62,436 nucleotides of DNA from positions 1 to 62,436 of the forward strand of contig NZ_QGDS01000019.1 in assembly GCF_003149105.1 (NCBI RefSeq), read 5' to 3'. Below are positions 33,879 through 43,027 of the stretch, one piece after another (the stretch's first letter is position 1; each line of letters opens with the position of its first letter). The notes under the pieces are model-generated. The model had not been told where the DNA came from and did no database searches. It saw only the letters and a list, made by a program, of their open reading frames with translations. Position numbers and translations under genes: made by a program. The stretch comes from Faecalicatena contorta (GTDB lineage Bacteria > Bacillota > Clostridia > Lachnospirales > Lachnospiraceae).

Positions 33879-34802
33879 CTATTCCGTTCCTCTGAGTTTC
33901 GGGTCAAATGCATCTCGAAGTCCATCACCCAAAAGGTTCAATGCCAGCATTGTAGTACAGATAAAAAATGCCGGAATAAACAGCTCATGAGGTGCCACCC
34001 TGAGCATCTTTGTTCCTTCTTTTGCCAGAATCCCCCAGCTGCTGTCCGGAGGAGCAATACCCAGCCCGATATAACTTAAAAAGGCTTCCTGAAAAATTGC
34101 ATTTGGAATTGCAAGCGTCAGGTTCGTAATCAGAATTCCCATAACGTTAGGAAGAATATGTTTGACAATAATTGTGAGATTGGATACTCCCAAAACTTTG
34201 GCAGCAGCTACAAAGTCCTGCTCCTTCTGCTTTAGTACTTCTCCCCGGACAACACGGCAGGTTCCAATCCAGCCCACAATAATCATGGCTATAATCAGGC
34301 TCTGTATACCTGCCCCCAAAACTACCATAACAAGGATTGTCACAATAAGACTTGGAATACCATAAATGACATCTACGATTCTCATAATAAGCATATCAGC
34401 CTTACCGCCATAATATCCCGCAACACCGCCAATCATGGAGCCGACAACTGTGTTAATCAGTGTTGCAACGAAACCGATTGCCAGGGAAACTCTCGCCCCC
34501 ATCCAGACACGTACCCACAAGTCTCTCCCAAGCGCGTCTGTTCCAAACCAGTTTTCTTTTGAGATAAACTGATTCATGGCATCGGCATTTTGTTTCGCCA
34601 TATCATGACTGCTCAGAATAGGAGCAAAAATTGCCAGCAGTATATATAAACTAATCGCCATAAGGGAGAAAAATGCTACCCTGTTCTGACGGATTCTTCT
34701 CCATGCGTCCTGCCAGTATGACAGATTCGGCCTGGATATGGATTCCATATGTTCACTATTTTTTCCGATTATTTTAAACTTGTCTTTTGAAATTGTCTCC
34801 AT
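33879..34802 (-). CDS. oppC: Oligopeptide ABC transporter permease OppC
   Basis: This permease of 307 residues has an N-terminal OppC_N helix (about 44-66) and five more membrane helices with the binding-protein-dependent transport loop EAFLSYIGLGIAPPDSSWG. FGTDALGRDLWVRV near residue 90 is characteristic of OppC/DppC. It pairs with OppB to form the channel and lies 11 bases after oppB. Confidence 0.94.
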   Translation of the reverse strand: METISKDKFKIIGKNSEHMESISRPNLSYWQDAWRRIRQNRVAFFSLMAISLYILLAIFAPILSSHDMAKQNADAMNQFISKENWFGTDALGRDLWVRVWMGARVSLAIGFVATLINTVVGSMIGGVAGYYGGKADMLIMRIVDVIYGIPSLIVTILVMVVLGAGIQSLIIAMIIVGWIGTCRVVRGEVLKQKEQDFVAAAKVLGVSNLTIIVKHILPNVMGILITNLTLAIPNAIFQEAFLSYIGLGIAPPDSSWGILAKEGTKMLRVAPHELFIPAFFICTTMLALNLLGDGLRDAFDPKLRGTE

Positions 34803-34813
34803 TTTATCTCCAC

Positions 34814-35734
34814 CTACTTTCCTGCCAGACGTACTCTCGGATCAATAAAACCATACACAATGTCTACCACCATGTTGGCAACAACAAGAAATGTACCGTA
34901 GAAAATCGTCATCCCCAGTATCATTGTATAATCCTGCATTTGTACGCTCTCCACATAATATTTACCCATACCTGGAATGGCAAACAAGGACTCAATTACA
35001 AAAGTACCTGTAAGCACTGCAGCCACAATAGGACCTAATATGGTAATGACCGGCATAATTGCATTTCTCATCTGATGTTTCAGCGTAATCCTCGCTTTTG
35101 ACAATCCCTTTGCCTTGGCCGTCTTAATATAATCCTGCTCTACAACCTCCAGCATACCTGCTCTCATAAGCCTGGATACGCTGGCCAGTGTATAGAATCC
35201 GATTGCCACTGACGGAAGAATGGTATATTGAAAGCCCAGATATTGAGCCACGGGGAATAGTCCCCACTTAATTCCAAAGAAAAACTGCAGGATAGAACCC
35301 ATAATAAAATCAGGTACAGAAGTACCGATAATTGCAATAAGAATGCAAATAAAGTCCAGCTTTTTTCCCCGGTTCAATGCTGCAATAATTCCCAGCACCA
35401 AGCCAAAAGAAATTGCAAATACCAGCGCCCTTATCCCCAAATCAAAAGAATATGGGAAAGACCCTTTAATAGTATCTACCACCGTACGGTTTGTGTATTT
35501 CATGGAGTACCCCAGGTCCCCATGAGCCAGATTATTCAAATATTTCACATATTGTACAGGAAGAGGCTTGTCAAATCCATAGTATGCCTCCATATTGGCC
35601 TGTATTGCAGGCGTCATCTTACCATTGTTGAACGGGTCCCCGGGCATTAATCTGACCAGGAAAAATACAACCGTAATCAACAGGAGAATAGTAACAACAG
35701 ACATCCCGACTCTTTTCAAAATATATTTTGTCAT
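34814..35734 (-). CDS. oppB: Oligopeptide ABC transporter permease OppB
   Basis: OppB is the first permease of the importer, 306 residues. It has the N-terminal helix YILKRVGMSVVTILLLITVVF (split near residues 4-24), MPGDPFNNG, and the EAA-type loop RMLMRAGMLEVVEQDYIKTAKAKGL (read from the sequence as SRLMRAGM...KTAKAKGLS). It is separated from oppA by about 170 bases holding a stem-loop, so less OppB than OppA is expected. Confidence 0.93.
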   Translation of the reverse strand: MTKYILKRVGMSVVTILLLITVVFFLVRLMPGDPFNNGKMTPAIQANMEAYYGFDKPLPVQYVKYLNNLAHGDLGYSMKYTNRTVVDTIKGSFPYSFDLGIRALVFAISFGLVLGIIAALNRGKKLDFICILIAIIGTSVPDFIMGSILQFFFGIKWGLFPVAQYLGFQYTILPSVAIGFYTLASVSRLMRAGMLEVVEQDYIKTAKAKGLSKARITLKHQMRNAIMPVITILGPIVAAVLTGTFVIESLFAIPGMGKYYVESVQMQDYTMILGMTIFYGTFLVVANMVVDIVYGFIDPRVRLAGK

Positions 35735-35853
35735 AGCCGTATTTCCTTTCTTTCTCTTTCTTCTTCACTGAATATAAGTAGGTTCACTTCTTTCAAAATG
35801 AATATAATTATATTCGGTGAACCCCAATAAGTATATACTTCCCCTCAACATAT

Positions 35854-35880
35854 CAAGACGGCAGACAAACTGCCGTCTTG
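35854..35880 (-). terminator. Intercistronic stem-loop between oppA and oppB
   Basis: CAAGACGGCAG and CTGCCGTCTTG form a perfect 11-bp stem with loop ACAAA, 26 bases after the oppA stop. No T-tract follows on the minus strand, so it is more likely an RNA-stabilising or partial attenuator structure that raises the ratio of binding protein to permease. Confidence 0.7.
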
Positions 35881-35905
35881 AATTGATTATAAGCTCTCTG
35901 ATGTC

Positions 35906-37546
35906 TTATTCAAAATATGCATGTACAAAATCATAGTTAATACCTACAAAGTAAGTTTTAAGACCTTTCAGGTTTTCACTGGTCAGCATTTCTTTCTGAC
36001 GTAACTGAAGAGGTGCTACAACTCCATCTTCGCAGAATGTTTTCTCTGCCGCAAAAAGAGCATCCATTCTTTCTTTTAAATCAGTTGTTGTATTAGACAC
36101 CTTGATATAGTTGTCATATGTTTCGCTGGAATATGCTGCATGGTTATAAGAAGAATCCGTTGTCCACAGTTCCAGGTAAGAAATCGGATCTGGATAATCC
36201 GGAACCCATCCTGTTACAACCATCTGATAATCCAGGTCTGCTTCCATCTGAAGTCTTTGCTTATATGGAACCTGCTTGATGTTTACTTTGATGCCCAGAG
36301 TTTCCTGAAGCTGAGACTGAACAACCTCTACTTCTTTCTTGTTATCCTCTGTATCACCTGTGAGCAGTTCAAGTTCAATATCAGATGCAGCTGCTGCTCC
36401 AAGGTCAGTCAAGGCGGCCTCAAGATACTCTTTCGCCTTATCTGGATCACCCTTCAGCGGGAATGCTTCATATGGATACTCGTCACCATACTCGCCCTCT
36501 AAACCACTCACCTGTGGAAGTACATAGCGGGTATTTGGTGCATAGATACCGTCATGAGATAACTTTGCATAGTTTTCCCTGTCCAGTGCATAGTTAATCG
36601 CAAGTCTTAAATTCTTGCTTGCCAGAGGGCTGCCCTCTGACTGATTCATCATGATATAGTCATTGGCTCCATCATAGTAAGGCGTTGTCTTTCCTTCGTA
36701 ATTTGCACTCAGAGCTGTAGGTACATCTGCAAAATCCAGCTCGCCTTCATCAAACATGGCAACTGCTGTAGCCTGCTCCTGAACCGTGAGAATTTCTGCT
36801 CCATCCAGTTTTACACTGTCGGCATCCCAGTATTTGTCATTCTTCTCTAATGTAATTCTATCCCCATGAGCCCATTTTGTAAGTTTAAAAGGTCCATTGT
36901 ATACGTTGTTTTCCGGCTCTGCTGCAAAATCTTTTCCGTATTTCTCAACCAGATCCTGACGGGATGGCATGAATTGTGCATTAGAAAGCATGGAAAGGAA
37001 ATAAGGTGCAGGATACTCTAATGTAATCTCAACTGTAGATTCATCTGGTGCAGAAACGCCAAGCTCCTCTACTGCCATCTCCCCTGCGTTAACTGCAGCC
37101 GCATTCTTAATAATCATACCGATAAATGCATATTCACTTGCTGTAGCAGGATCTTCCAGACGCTGCATACCGTACACGAAATCCTGTGCCGTAACCTTTT
37201 CACCGTCACTCCAATATGTTTCTCTCAATTTGAAGGTGTAAGTGAGTCCATCGTCAGATACTTCATAAGACTCTGCCGCTGCAGGCTTAACATCACCTTC
37301 TTCATTTCTCATAAGACCATCAAAAAGGTGATAGCATACCGTAGCACTCGGAATAGAGTTGGCAAGCTGTGGATCTAATGTCGGAGGCTCTGCTGTCAGC
37401 GAGTAGCGGATGACATTGCTGCTGGTGCTGGCGCTGTCAGTGTTCTTATCCTTATCATCTACAGATGATGTCGGAGTTGAACAGCCCGCCAGTGTGCCTA
37501 CAACAAACGTTGCTGCCATTAGCACTGCAAGAATTTTCTTTTTCAT
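35906..37546 (-). CDS. oppA: Oligopeptide-binding lipoprotein OppA
   Basis: This is the extracellular peptide-binding lipoprotein of the Opp importer, 546 residues. A signal peptide with hydrophobic core (about 5-18) ends in the lipobox LAGC at C22, so the mature protein is lipid-anchored outside the membrane. A Ser/Thr/Asp-rich linker follows. SBP_bac_5 features include YSLTAEPPTLDPQLA, TYTFKLRETYWSDGEKVTAQDFVYGMQRL (split near residue 105) and NYALDRENYAKL. It is first in oppABCDF and has its own promoter. Confidence 0.94.
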   Translation of the reverse strand: MKKKILAVLMAATFVVGTLAGCSTPTSSVDDKDKNTDSASTSSNVIRYSLTAEPPTLDPQLANSIPSATVCYHLFDGLMRNEEGDVKPAAAESYEVSDDGLTYTFKLRETYWSDGEKVTAQDFVYGMQRLEDPATASEYAFIGMIIKNAAAVNAGEMAVEELGVSAPDESTVEITLEYPAPYFLSMLSNAQFMPSRQDLVEKYGKDFAAEPENNVYNGPFKLTKWAHGDRITLEKNDKYWDADSVKLDGAEILTVQEQATAVAMFDEGELDFADVPTALSANYEGKTTPYYDGANDYIMMNQSEGSPLASKNLRLAINYALDRENYAKLSHDGIYAPNTRYVLPQVSGLEGEYGDEYPYEAFPLKGDPDKAKEYLEAALTDLGAAAASDIELELLTGDTEDNKKEVEVVQSQLQETLGIKVNIKQVPYKQRLQMEADLDYQMVVTGWVPDYPDPISYLELWTTDSSYNHAAYSSETYDNYIKVSNTTTDLKERMDALFAAEKTFCEDGVVAPLQLRQKEMLTSENLKGLKTYFVGINYDFVHAYFE

Positions 37547-37658
37547 AAAATCTTCTCCTTTTTTGTTTGTTTGGTAAAATCTCCCTTTATAATTTAATAA
37601 GCTTTTTTGTCCCGCTTATAAAATTATCGGCTTCATAATTGTTAAAACAATCCCTTTT

Positions 37659-37687
37659 ATAATACCACTTTGTTTAATATTTATCAA
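37659..37687 (-). promoter_or_regulatory. Promoter of the opp operon
   Basis: On the minus strand TTGATA (37682-37687), a 17-base spacer and TATTAT (37659-37664) lie about 110 bases before oppA. An AAAGGAGA ribosome binding site precedes the start codon. Confidence 0.72.
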
Positions 37688-37725
37688 TCCTATTTTTAAA
37701 ACCTATGCGCAAAATTAACATTTGT

Positions 37726-40158
37726 TCAACAACTTTTCCACCGGAAATAGACATGATATGCCTCACTTGAAACCTGATATAACGGTATAAATTTCAGTGT
37801 CTCATACTGGAAAGTAAGAGGTCTTTCTTCTCTTGTAAACAATTCTTCCAATGTATCTTCTCTGAGAGGTAAGTTCAGGTAATCATCTTTCCTAGAAAGT
37901 GCCGCAAGTATATAGGGACCATAAGCCAATGCCGCAAGTTCTGCATTGTCAGGAGCAGGCTCCAGGCGAAGGCTGCATGGAAAATGAATCAGAATAGAAA
38001 TGCCGCTTTCTGCCCCCTTCCACTCACCATCCCAAATGGTAAGATTCAGATATCCATCCTCCTGGACCGGACATATTTTTGTTTTTCCATTAACCGTCAC
38101 TCTATGCTCACCTGCACACCAATATGGCCGTCTGATTTTCAGGTGACATTTCCTGCCCTCAGGTGTCTGGCTTTTATATTCCTCTCTTTCAGATTCCTGG
38201 TTTTCACGCTGTAAATATAATGTAATTTCCCCCGGCCTCTCTTCCTGAACTTCCTGTCTGATAGAAATTCCATGCTCTCGCCAATAGGCCTTCGATTCAA
38301 GAAAAAGATTTACGTACAAGGTATCTCTGTCCCGAAAGTAGATAGACTCAATGTACTTGAAATGATTCTCCATACCGGTACCATGACAGCATGTATTTTC
38401 TCTTTCAAATTTTTTGGAGAACCCGGGACCAAGAGGCAGAAAGTAAACGGTCTCTCCGCTTGGTTCTTTGTCCAAAGATGCCAGAATATGATTCTGCATT
38501 GTCCTTTCGTAGTAGTCCATATAGGAGGCCAGCGGCTCATATTGATACAAAAGCTTCGTCAGCTTCAGCATATTATAAGATGCACAGCTTTCTGCGGTAT
38601 TCTCCGTCAAAAAGCTTCCAATCCTATTTTTTCCATGAAACATCTCTGTCTCTCCGGTCCCGCCGATTGCATAGCAATGCCCCGATGTAACCGACTCCCA
38701 GAAAAACTTTGCAATATCATAATACTTTCTATCTCCTGATGCTTCATAAATTTTCATTGCCCCTATAACCTGGGGAATATGCTGATTTGCATGCATTCCG
38801 TCAAGTGCATCCTGCTTCATCTCCATAGGCAAAAACAAACGGTCATTATCGAACATCTCCGCTGACTGCAAATGGATTTCTTTTCCTGTTCTTAAATATA
38901 GTTCTGCCAGGCTTTCATTAATTCCCCCGAATTCTCCGGCAATGTAGATGCTCCACATCTTCATCCGCTGCCCCTCATTCAGCCTGGTCAGGCGCCGGAA
39001 TATCCATTCTCCTATCTTATCCGCAATCTCTAACGCCTCTGCAATGCCTGCCCATTTTTCACAGTCCAGCAAGCCTGCAAGAATTTTATGCAGTGTATAA
39101 TAGGGTGCCCATATTTCCGGATATGGCGTATATACTTCCAGGAGATCAAACTGTTCCTCCGGATAAGCGCTTAAAAATCCCGGATGATATCCCTTTTGCT
39201 CCGACAGCGCCTTCTGGCACTGTCCCAGACTTTCTACCATATATCCCGCCTTTTCGAGAATCCGAGTCTCCCCTGTAGCGCGAAAGCACAATGCCAGTGC
39301 AGACAGATAATGCCCCGTAGTATGTCCGCGCACCAGACAGTCAGGAGAATCCCAGCCAATCATAGGGGATGCCTCTTTTGTATCCAGCCCTGCCTCCTTA
39401 CGGAAATTATAAAGCATCTGGTCATCGTCTGCCCCAAGCAGGAATGTCAGCATACGCTCCTGCGCTTTGAAAAACTCATTCTCACCGGCCAAAGTAATGT
39501 TGCGGTCTTTGCCGTCGGCAAGGCTGGTTACCTTCACTGCATTTTCCATGCTTGTACGGCCTGCTGCCTCTGTGTTTCCACCTTCCGGTATATATTCTTT
39601 CCCATTTTTCTTTTCTAGTATATGGACGTAAGCCACTGCCGGAATTTTTCCTGTTTCTCCATCCTTTGGGTTCTTCCACTTTCTGTCTTTGAGATATCCG
39701 GTAACTTCATGTATGCCAATTTCTTCACTTTGGAATCCCGTCCCGCACCCCCAAATGACTTCATGCATAAGGTATCCGTCTTCAGTGCGCACAGGTACAT
39801 AAAAAGGCAGATAACATACATTGTTTATCTGCCCCTCCAACTGAATTGGATAGACTTCCAATACCTGCATTTCTTTCTTCTTTTCCAACAGGGTTACTTT
39901 AAACTCCCGTTCTTTTGCTGCACTCCCATAAGTAAGAAAAGCTGTAAGCTTTACAGTCCGGTTCCCGGTTCCGTATGATGGCCTTGTTACCCTTCCTTCA
40001 GGTGTTATGTAATGCTCCTGCTCAGATTTCCAGCAAATATGCGCCCCATATTTTCCTCTCACCGGGAGTGTCAGGTCTGCTTCTACTGTATTTATATTTC
40101 CTATATAAAGAGCTTCTGCGTCTTTCTGCACAACTTCTCTGTCCGTTAATTCCATCAT
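37726..40158 (-). CDS. GH127 beta-L-arabinofuranosidase-family protein
   Basis: The 810-residue cytoplasmic protein (no signal peptide) matches the GH127/DUF1680 family, which releases L-arabinofuranose or related sugars using a cysteine nucleophile. Residues 1 to about 95 look like a degenerate bacterial Ig-like domain (ITPEGRVTRPSYG). The catalytic barrel begins near 225. TENTAESCASYNM gives the Glu and Cys ligands and ENTCCHGTGMENH the Cys-Cys pair with the presumed nucleophile. A C-terminal beta domain follows. Its ATG overlaps the nrdG2 stop in an ATGA junction, so the two are translationally coupled although functionally unrelated. Exact substrate is unknown. Confidence 0.87.
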   Translation of the reverse strand: MMELTDREVVQKDAEALYIGNINTVEADLTLPVRGKYGAHICWKSEQEHYITPEGRVTRPSYGTGNRTVKLTAFLTYGSAAKEREFKVTLLEKKKEMQVLEVYPIQLEGQINNVCYLPFYVPVRTEDGYLMHEVIWGCGTGFQSEEIGIHEVTGYLKDRKWKNPKDGETGKIPAVAYVHILEKKNGKEYIPEGGNTEAAGRTSMENAVKVTSLADGKDRNITLAGENEFFKAQERMLTFLLGADDDQMLYNFRKEAGLDTKEASPMIGWDSPDCLVRGHTTGHYLSALALCFRATGETRILEKAGYMVESLGQCQKALSEQKGYHPGFLSAYPEEQFDLLEVYTPYPEIWAPYYTLHKILAGLLDCEKWAGIAEALEIADKIGEWIFRRLTRLNEGQRMKMWSIYIAGEFGGINESLAELYLRTGKEIHLQSAEMFDNDRLFLPMEMKQDALDGMHANQHIPQVIGAMKIYEASGDRKYYDIAKFFWESVTSGHCYAIGGTGETEMFHGKNRIGSFLTENTAESCASYNMLKLTKLLYQYEPLASYMDYYERTMQNHILASLDKEPSGETVYFLPLGPGFSKKFERENTCCHGTGMENHFKYIESIYFRDRDTLYVNLFLESKAYWREHGISIRQEVQEERPGEITLYLQRENQESEREEYKSQTPEGRKCHLKIRRPYWCAGEHRVTVNGKTKICPVQEDGYLNLTIWDGEWKGAESGISILIHFPCSLRLEPAPDNAELAALAYGPYILAALSRKDDYLNLPLREDTLEELFTREERPLTFQYETLKFIPLYQVSSEAYHVYFRWKSC

Positions 40159-40850
40159 TCCACTCCCCTTAATTCTGCGTTTGGAACATTCCTCCTCACA
40201 ATTTCCAGGGCCTGTTCCATGATATCTTTTGTGTATCCCCGAAGTCCCGGCTGAATCAAATCACCTGAATCTACAAATCCTTGCAGATAATATTTTTCAG
40301 CTCCCCTGATCCAGCGTCCGATAGCAGCAAAGTCCTCCCGCTTATGCAGCTCCCTTACTACTGTAGTCCTAAATTCATAAGGCACGGCACCGGACAAGAG
40401 AAAATCTGCACTCTGCAGAATATTTTCCAGGTGATATTCTTTAATCCCTATGGTTTCCCCATATTTTTCAGGTGCGTTTTTAATATCCATTGCCACATAA
40501 TCAACCAAACCTTGCTCCACCATCCGCCGCAGAAGCACTGCATTACTTCCATTCGTATCCAGCTTTATAGCATAACCGATATTTTTCACTTCCACGAGAA
40601 ACTCCTCAATGTCAGGCTGCAGCAAAGGCTCTCCCCCACTGATGCACACCCCGTCCAAAATCCCCTGGCGCTTGCGCAAAAATCCCAGGACCTCTTCCTT
40701 TTGCATTTCGTTGTGAGGGTCTACATGTGTCACCAGTGATGCATTATGACAGAAAGGACACCGGAAATTACAGCCTGCCGTAAAAATTGTACATGCCACC
40801 TTTTCCGGATAGTCCAAAAGTGTCAGTTTTTGTAATCCCTGAATATTCAT
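40155..40850 (-). CDS. nrdG: Radical SAM activase for anaerobic ribonucleotide reductase (NrdG2 type)
   Basis: The 231-residue radical SAM protein installs the glycyl radical in NrdD. It has CNFRCPFCHN (CX3CX2C at about 27-34), the SAM-binding SGGEPLLQ and KLDTNGSN. It is larger than classical NrdG of about 160 residues and matches the NrdG2 subfamily that accompanies redoxin-linked NrdD, such as the one at 29106. I start at ATG 40850 in place of the TTG two codons earlier. It is 9 kb from nrdD, on the same strand, and coupled through ATGA to the GH127 gene. Confidence 0.88.
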   Translation of the reverse strand: MNIQGLQKLTLLDYPEKVACTIFTAGCNFRCPFCHNASLVTHVDPHNEMQKEEVLGFLRKRQGILDGVCISGGEPLLQPDIEEFLVEVKNIGYAIKLDTNGSNAVLLRRMVEQGLVDYVAMDIKNAPEKYGETIGIKEYHLENILQSADFLLSGAVPYEFRTTVVRELHKREDFAAIGRWIRGAEKYYLQGFVDSGDLIQPGLRGYTKDIMEQALEIVRRNVPNAELRGVE

Positions 40851-40898
40851 CCCCAATTCCCCCAGTCATCACACTAGCCTTCCTAAGGATAGGTATAC

Positions 40899-41486
40899 TT
40901 ATAACTTAAAATATCCCATCATAATGGGCATATATTCCTTACTGTATTCACCCAGTGAATAATCGCCTTTACTAAGGCACCAGTCAGAAACCAAAGCCCT
41001 CTCACATAAAGAATAATATTTTGTAATCTCGCCTATTGATTTGTCAGAGCGTATCTCACCCTTCTTTTGTCCTGCTTCCACAATTCCTGCAATCAGACGG
41101 TAATACACCCTGTTCTGGTCAAGAAGATGTCTTTGTCCCTTCGCAGTCAACTGAGTAGAATACAGTGAGGACAGCAAGTCAATGTTGATTCTCTCCTCCA
41201 TCATAGTATGGATTTCGTAATTCAGATACAGGAGCTTGTCATAATTATTCATTTCCTGATCCATTTCTGCAGATAAGGTTTCATAATAATCATCCAATAC
41301 AGTGGACAGCGTGCTCAGCAGTTCATCCTTTGTACTGAAATAATAATAAAACGACCCTTTTGACGTACCTGACAGTTCAATAATGTCATCCACCGTAGTC
41401 TGATCATATCCTTTATCATAAAACATCTGCCATGCCGCAGACACAATTCTGGCTTTTACACTTTTCTTTTCCATTGGTTCTTTCAT
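40899..41486 (-). CDS. TetR/AcrR-family regulator
   Basis: The 195-residue protein has the TetR DNA-binding domain at about 10-58: ARIVSAAWQMFYDKGYDQTTVDDIIELSGTSKGSFYYYFSTKDELL (read in sections), with the FYYYFSTKDEL helix diagnostic. The C-terminal ligand domain is unclassified. It lies 48 bases upstream of nrdG2 on the same strand and could be co-transcribed with it. Target and ligand are unknown. Confidence 0.9.
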   Translation of the reverse strand: MKEPMEKKSVKARIVSAAWQMFYDKGYDQTTVDDIIELSGTSKGSFYYYFSTKDELLSTLSTVLDDYYETLSAEMDQEMNNYDKLLYLNYEIHTMMEERINIDLLSSLYSTQLTAKGQRHLLDQNRVYYRLIAGIVEAGQKKGEIRSDKSIGEITKYYSLCERALVSDWCLSKGDYSLGEYSKEYMPIMMGYFKL

Positions 41487-41590
41487 ATATTATTTATTCC
41501 TTCTCTAATCAAATTTCCCCAACTTCATTTTAACACAAAATGAAAGACATGCAAAGAGTTCTTCAAAGGAAACAACGCAAGGGAAACGCT

Positions 41591-41633
41591 GCAAGGGGGA
41601 CAGTCCCTTTTGAAAAGGGACTGTCCCCCTTGC
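41591..41633. repeat. Perfect 43-nt palindrome of the GGGACAGTCCC type
   Basis: GCAAGGGGGACAGTCCCTTT then T, G, A continue into the exact reverse complement ending CCCCCTTGC, giving 21-base arms around a single G. Within each arm GGGACAGTCCC is itself nearly palindromic. It lies between tetR and the proC terminator and has no coding role. Confidence 0.85.
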
Positions 41634-41649
41634 TCTTCTTTTTCACTCA

Positions 41650-41685
41650 AAAAGGGGCAAACTCCGATAGAGTCTGACCCCTTTT
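41650..41685 (-). terminator. Terminator of ppnP-proC
   Basis: AAAAGGGG (41650-41657) pairs with CCCCTTTT (41678-41685), with ACTC/GAGT nested inside. On the minus strand it reads GGGGTCAGACTC...GAGTTTGCCCC then a T-tract, 25 bases after proC. Confidence 0.85.
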
Positions 41686-41709
41686 AATGTTTAAATAAGT
41701 ATTCTGAAA

Positions 41710-42504
41710 TTACAAACTCTTGGATATTTCAGTACATGCCTTCATTGCTTCTATCACAGCACTTCTGAATCCATTTCTTTCCAGCACACGTACTGCCTCT
41801 ATTGTAGTTCCTGCCGGTGAACATACCATGTCTTTTAATTCGCCTGGATGTTTTCCGGTCTCCATTACCATTTTAGCACTTCCATATACTGTCTGCGCTG
41901 CAAATTTATAAGCCTGTGGTCTCGGCATACCGTCTGCAACTGCTGCATCAGCCATTGCTTCAATAAAGAGAAATACATAGGCCGGAGCACTTCCGCTTAC
42001 TGATACGACAACATCCATCAGCTTTTCTGATACAACCTCCACCTGACCGAATGCACTTAAAATACTAACCGCATATTTCAGCTCTTCTTCCGTTACATAT
42101 GTGTTCGGGCATGCTGCTGTCATTCCTTCTCCAACCATAGCAGGGGTATTTGGCATTGTACGGATAATTTTAACCTTTTTACCAAACTGCTCTTCCAGCC
42201 ATGCCAGAGTCTTTCCTGGTGCGATAGTAATAATTATCTTATCATCTGTTACCAAGTCTTTAATTCCGGCAATGGTATCCGCATAAAACTGGGGCTTAAT
42301 AGAAAGTATAATGATCTCCGACTTTTCTACCACTTCCCTGTTATCCGCAGTTACATGAATGCCGTAGTCAGCTTTTGCTTTTTCTCTTCCTGGTGCAAAA
42401 ATATCAGATCCAATCATCTCTTCCGCCTTGAAGACACCTTCCTTGATAATTCCGCCCATGATAGCACCTGCCATATTGCCTGTCCCGATAAATCCTAATT
42501 TCAT
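41710..42504 (-). CDS. proC: Pyrroline-5-carboxylate reductase
   Basis: ProC reduces 1-pyrroline-5-carboxylate to L-proline with NAD(P)H. The 264 residues show the Rossmann GFIGTGNMAGAIMGG at the start, IRTMPNTPAMVGEGM near residue 113 and the SGSAPAYVF and SPAGTTIEAV segments of the active site. It is downstream of ppnP (65 bases) behind the operator-controlled promoter at 42923-42997. Nearby hypD makes pyrroline-5-carboxylate from hydroxyproline, so a salvage role is plausible as well as proline biosynthesis. Confidence 0.96.
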   Translation of the reverse strand: MKLGFIGTGNMAGAIMGGIIKEGVFKAEEMIGSDIFAPGREKAKADYGIHVTADNREVVEKSEIIILSIKPQFYADTIAGIKDLVTDDKIIITIAPGKTLAWLEEQFGKKVKIIRTMPNTPAMVGEGMTAACPNTYVTEEELKYAVSILSAFGQVEVVSEKLMDVVVSVSGSAPAYVFLFIEAMADAAVADGMPRPQAYKFAAQTVYGSAKMVMETGKHPGELKDMVCSPAGTTIEAVRVLERNGFRSAVIEAMKACTEISKSL

Positions 42505-42569
42505 AATACTCCTCCTTGTTTTATTTTTATTTATCAGCTCTAAAAGAATCGTATGCTTTTTGCCGCTCT

Positions 42570-42878
42570 TTATTTATAAGAACAGCAGTAGTCTGCATAT
42601 CCCTCTACTTTTACCTGAAAACTGGACTGTGCAGGTACTGAAAATGCACTTCCCTCGCTGTAAGAAACAAAAACATCGCTGTCCGGTAATTTCACTTCCA
42701 TGGTACCTCCCAGGACCTCCATAAGCTCCGCTCCCGCAGTACTGAATTCATAGTCTCCTGCAAGCATAAAACCAAGTGTCTTTCTTTCGCCATCCGGCAT
42801 ATAGAATGTTCTGCTTGTTACTTTTCCATCAAAATATACGTTGGCTGCTTTCACTAATTTTACGTTTTCAAATTCCAT
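42570..42878 (-). CDS. ppnP: Pyrimidine/purine nucleoside phosphorylase PpnP
   Basis: The 102-residue cupin-like protein belongs to the PpnP (formerly DUF1255) family, which phosphorolyses several nucleosides to base and ribose-1-phosphate. Characteristic segments are [12 protein letters not shown] (about 14-25), [15 protein letters not shown] and the terminal [16 protein letters not shown]. Length is standard. It is first in an operon with proC and is preceded by a strong promoter with three TTGTATACAA-type sites. Why a nucleoside phosphorylase should be co-regulated with proC is not clear. Confidence 0.9.
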   Translation of the reverse strand: MEFENVKLVKAANVYFDGKVTSRTFYMPDGERKTLGFMLAGDYEFSTAGAELMEVLGGTMEVKLPDSDVFVSYSEGSAFSVPAQSSFQVKVEGYADYCCSYK

Positions 42879-42922
42879 TTCGAGTCTCCTTCTTTTGATA
42901 TCTCATTTTATCAATTTCCACC

Positions 42923-42970
42923 TTGTATACATTATTATTTTTTGTATACAATATTGCTCGTTGAATACAA
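42923..42970. promoter_or_regulatory. Three phased TTGTATACAA operators upstream of ppnP-proC
   Basis: TTGTATACAT (42923-42932), TTGTATACAA (42942-42951) and TTGAATACAA (42961-42970) start exactly 19 bases apart. They lie downstream of and up to the -10 of the ppnP promoter, a repressing position. The same decamer at the same spacing precedes the GntR/FCD gene, the likely binder. Confidence 0.8.
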
Positions 42971-42997
42971 TATAACACTTTGTGTAATTCTTGTCAA
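42969..42997 (-). promoter_or_regulatory. Promoter of ppnP-proC
   Basis: On the minus strand TTGACA (42992-42997), a 17-base spacer and TATATT (42969-42974). The -10 touches the distal operator at 42961-42970. Confidence 0.85.
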
Positions 42998-43027
42998 TTA
43001 TAATTTCATAAAACCCTGTTTGATTTA

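Noticed and set aside
42923..42970. Phased sites as a short CRISPR or iteron array
   Set aside because: Ten-base palindromes at a promoter with 9-base AT spacers and the same array at gntR fit operators much better.
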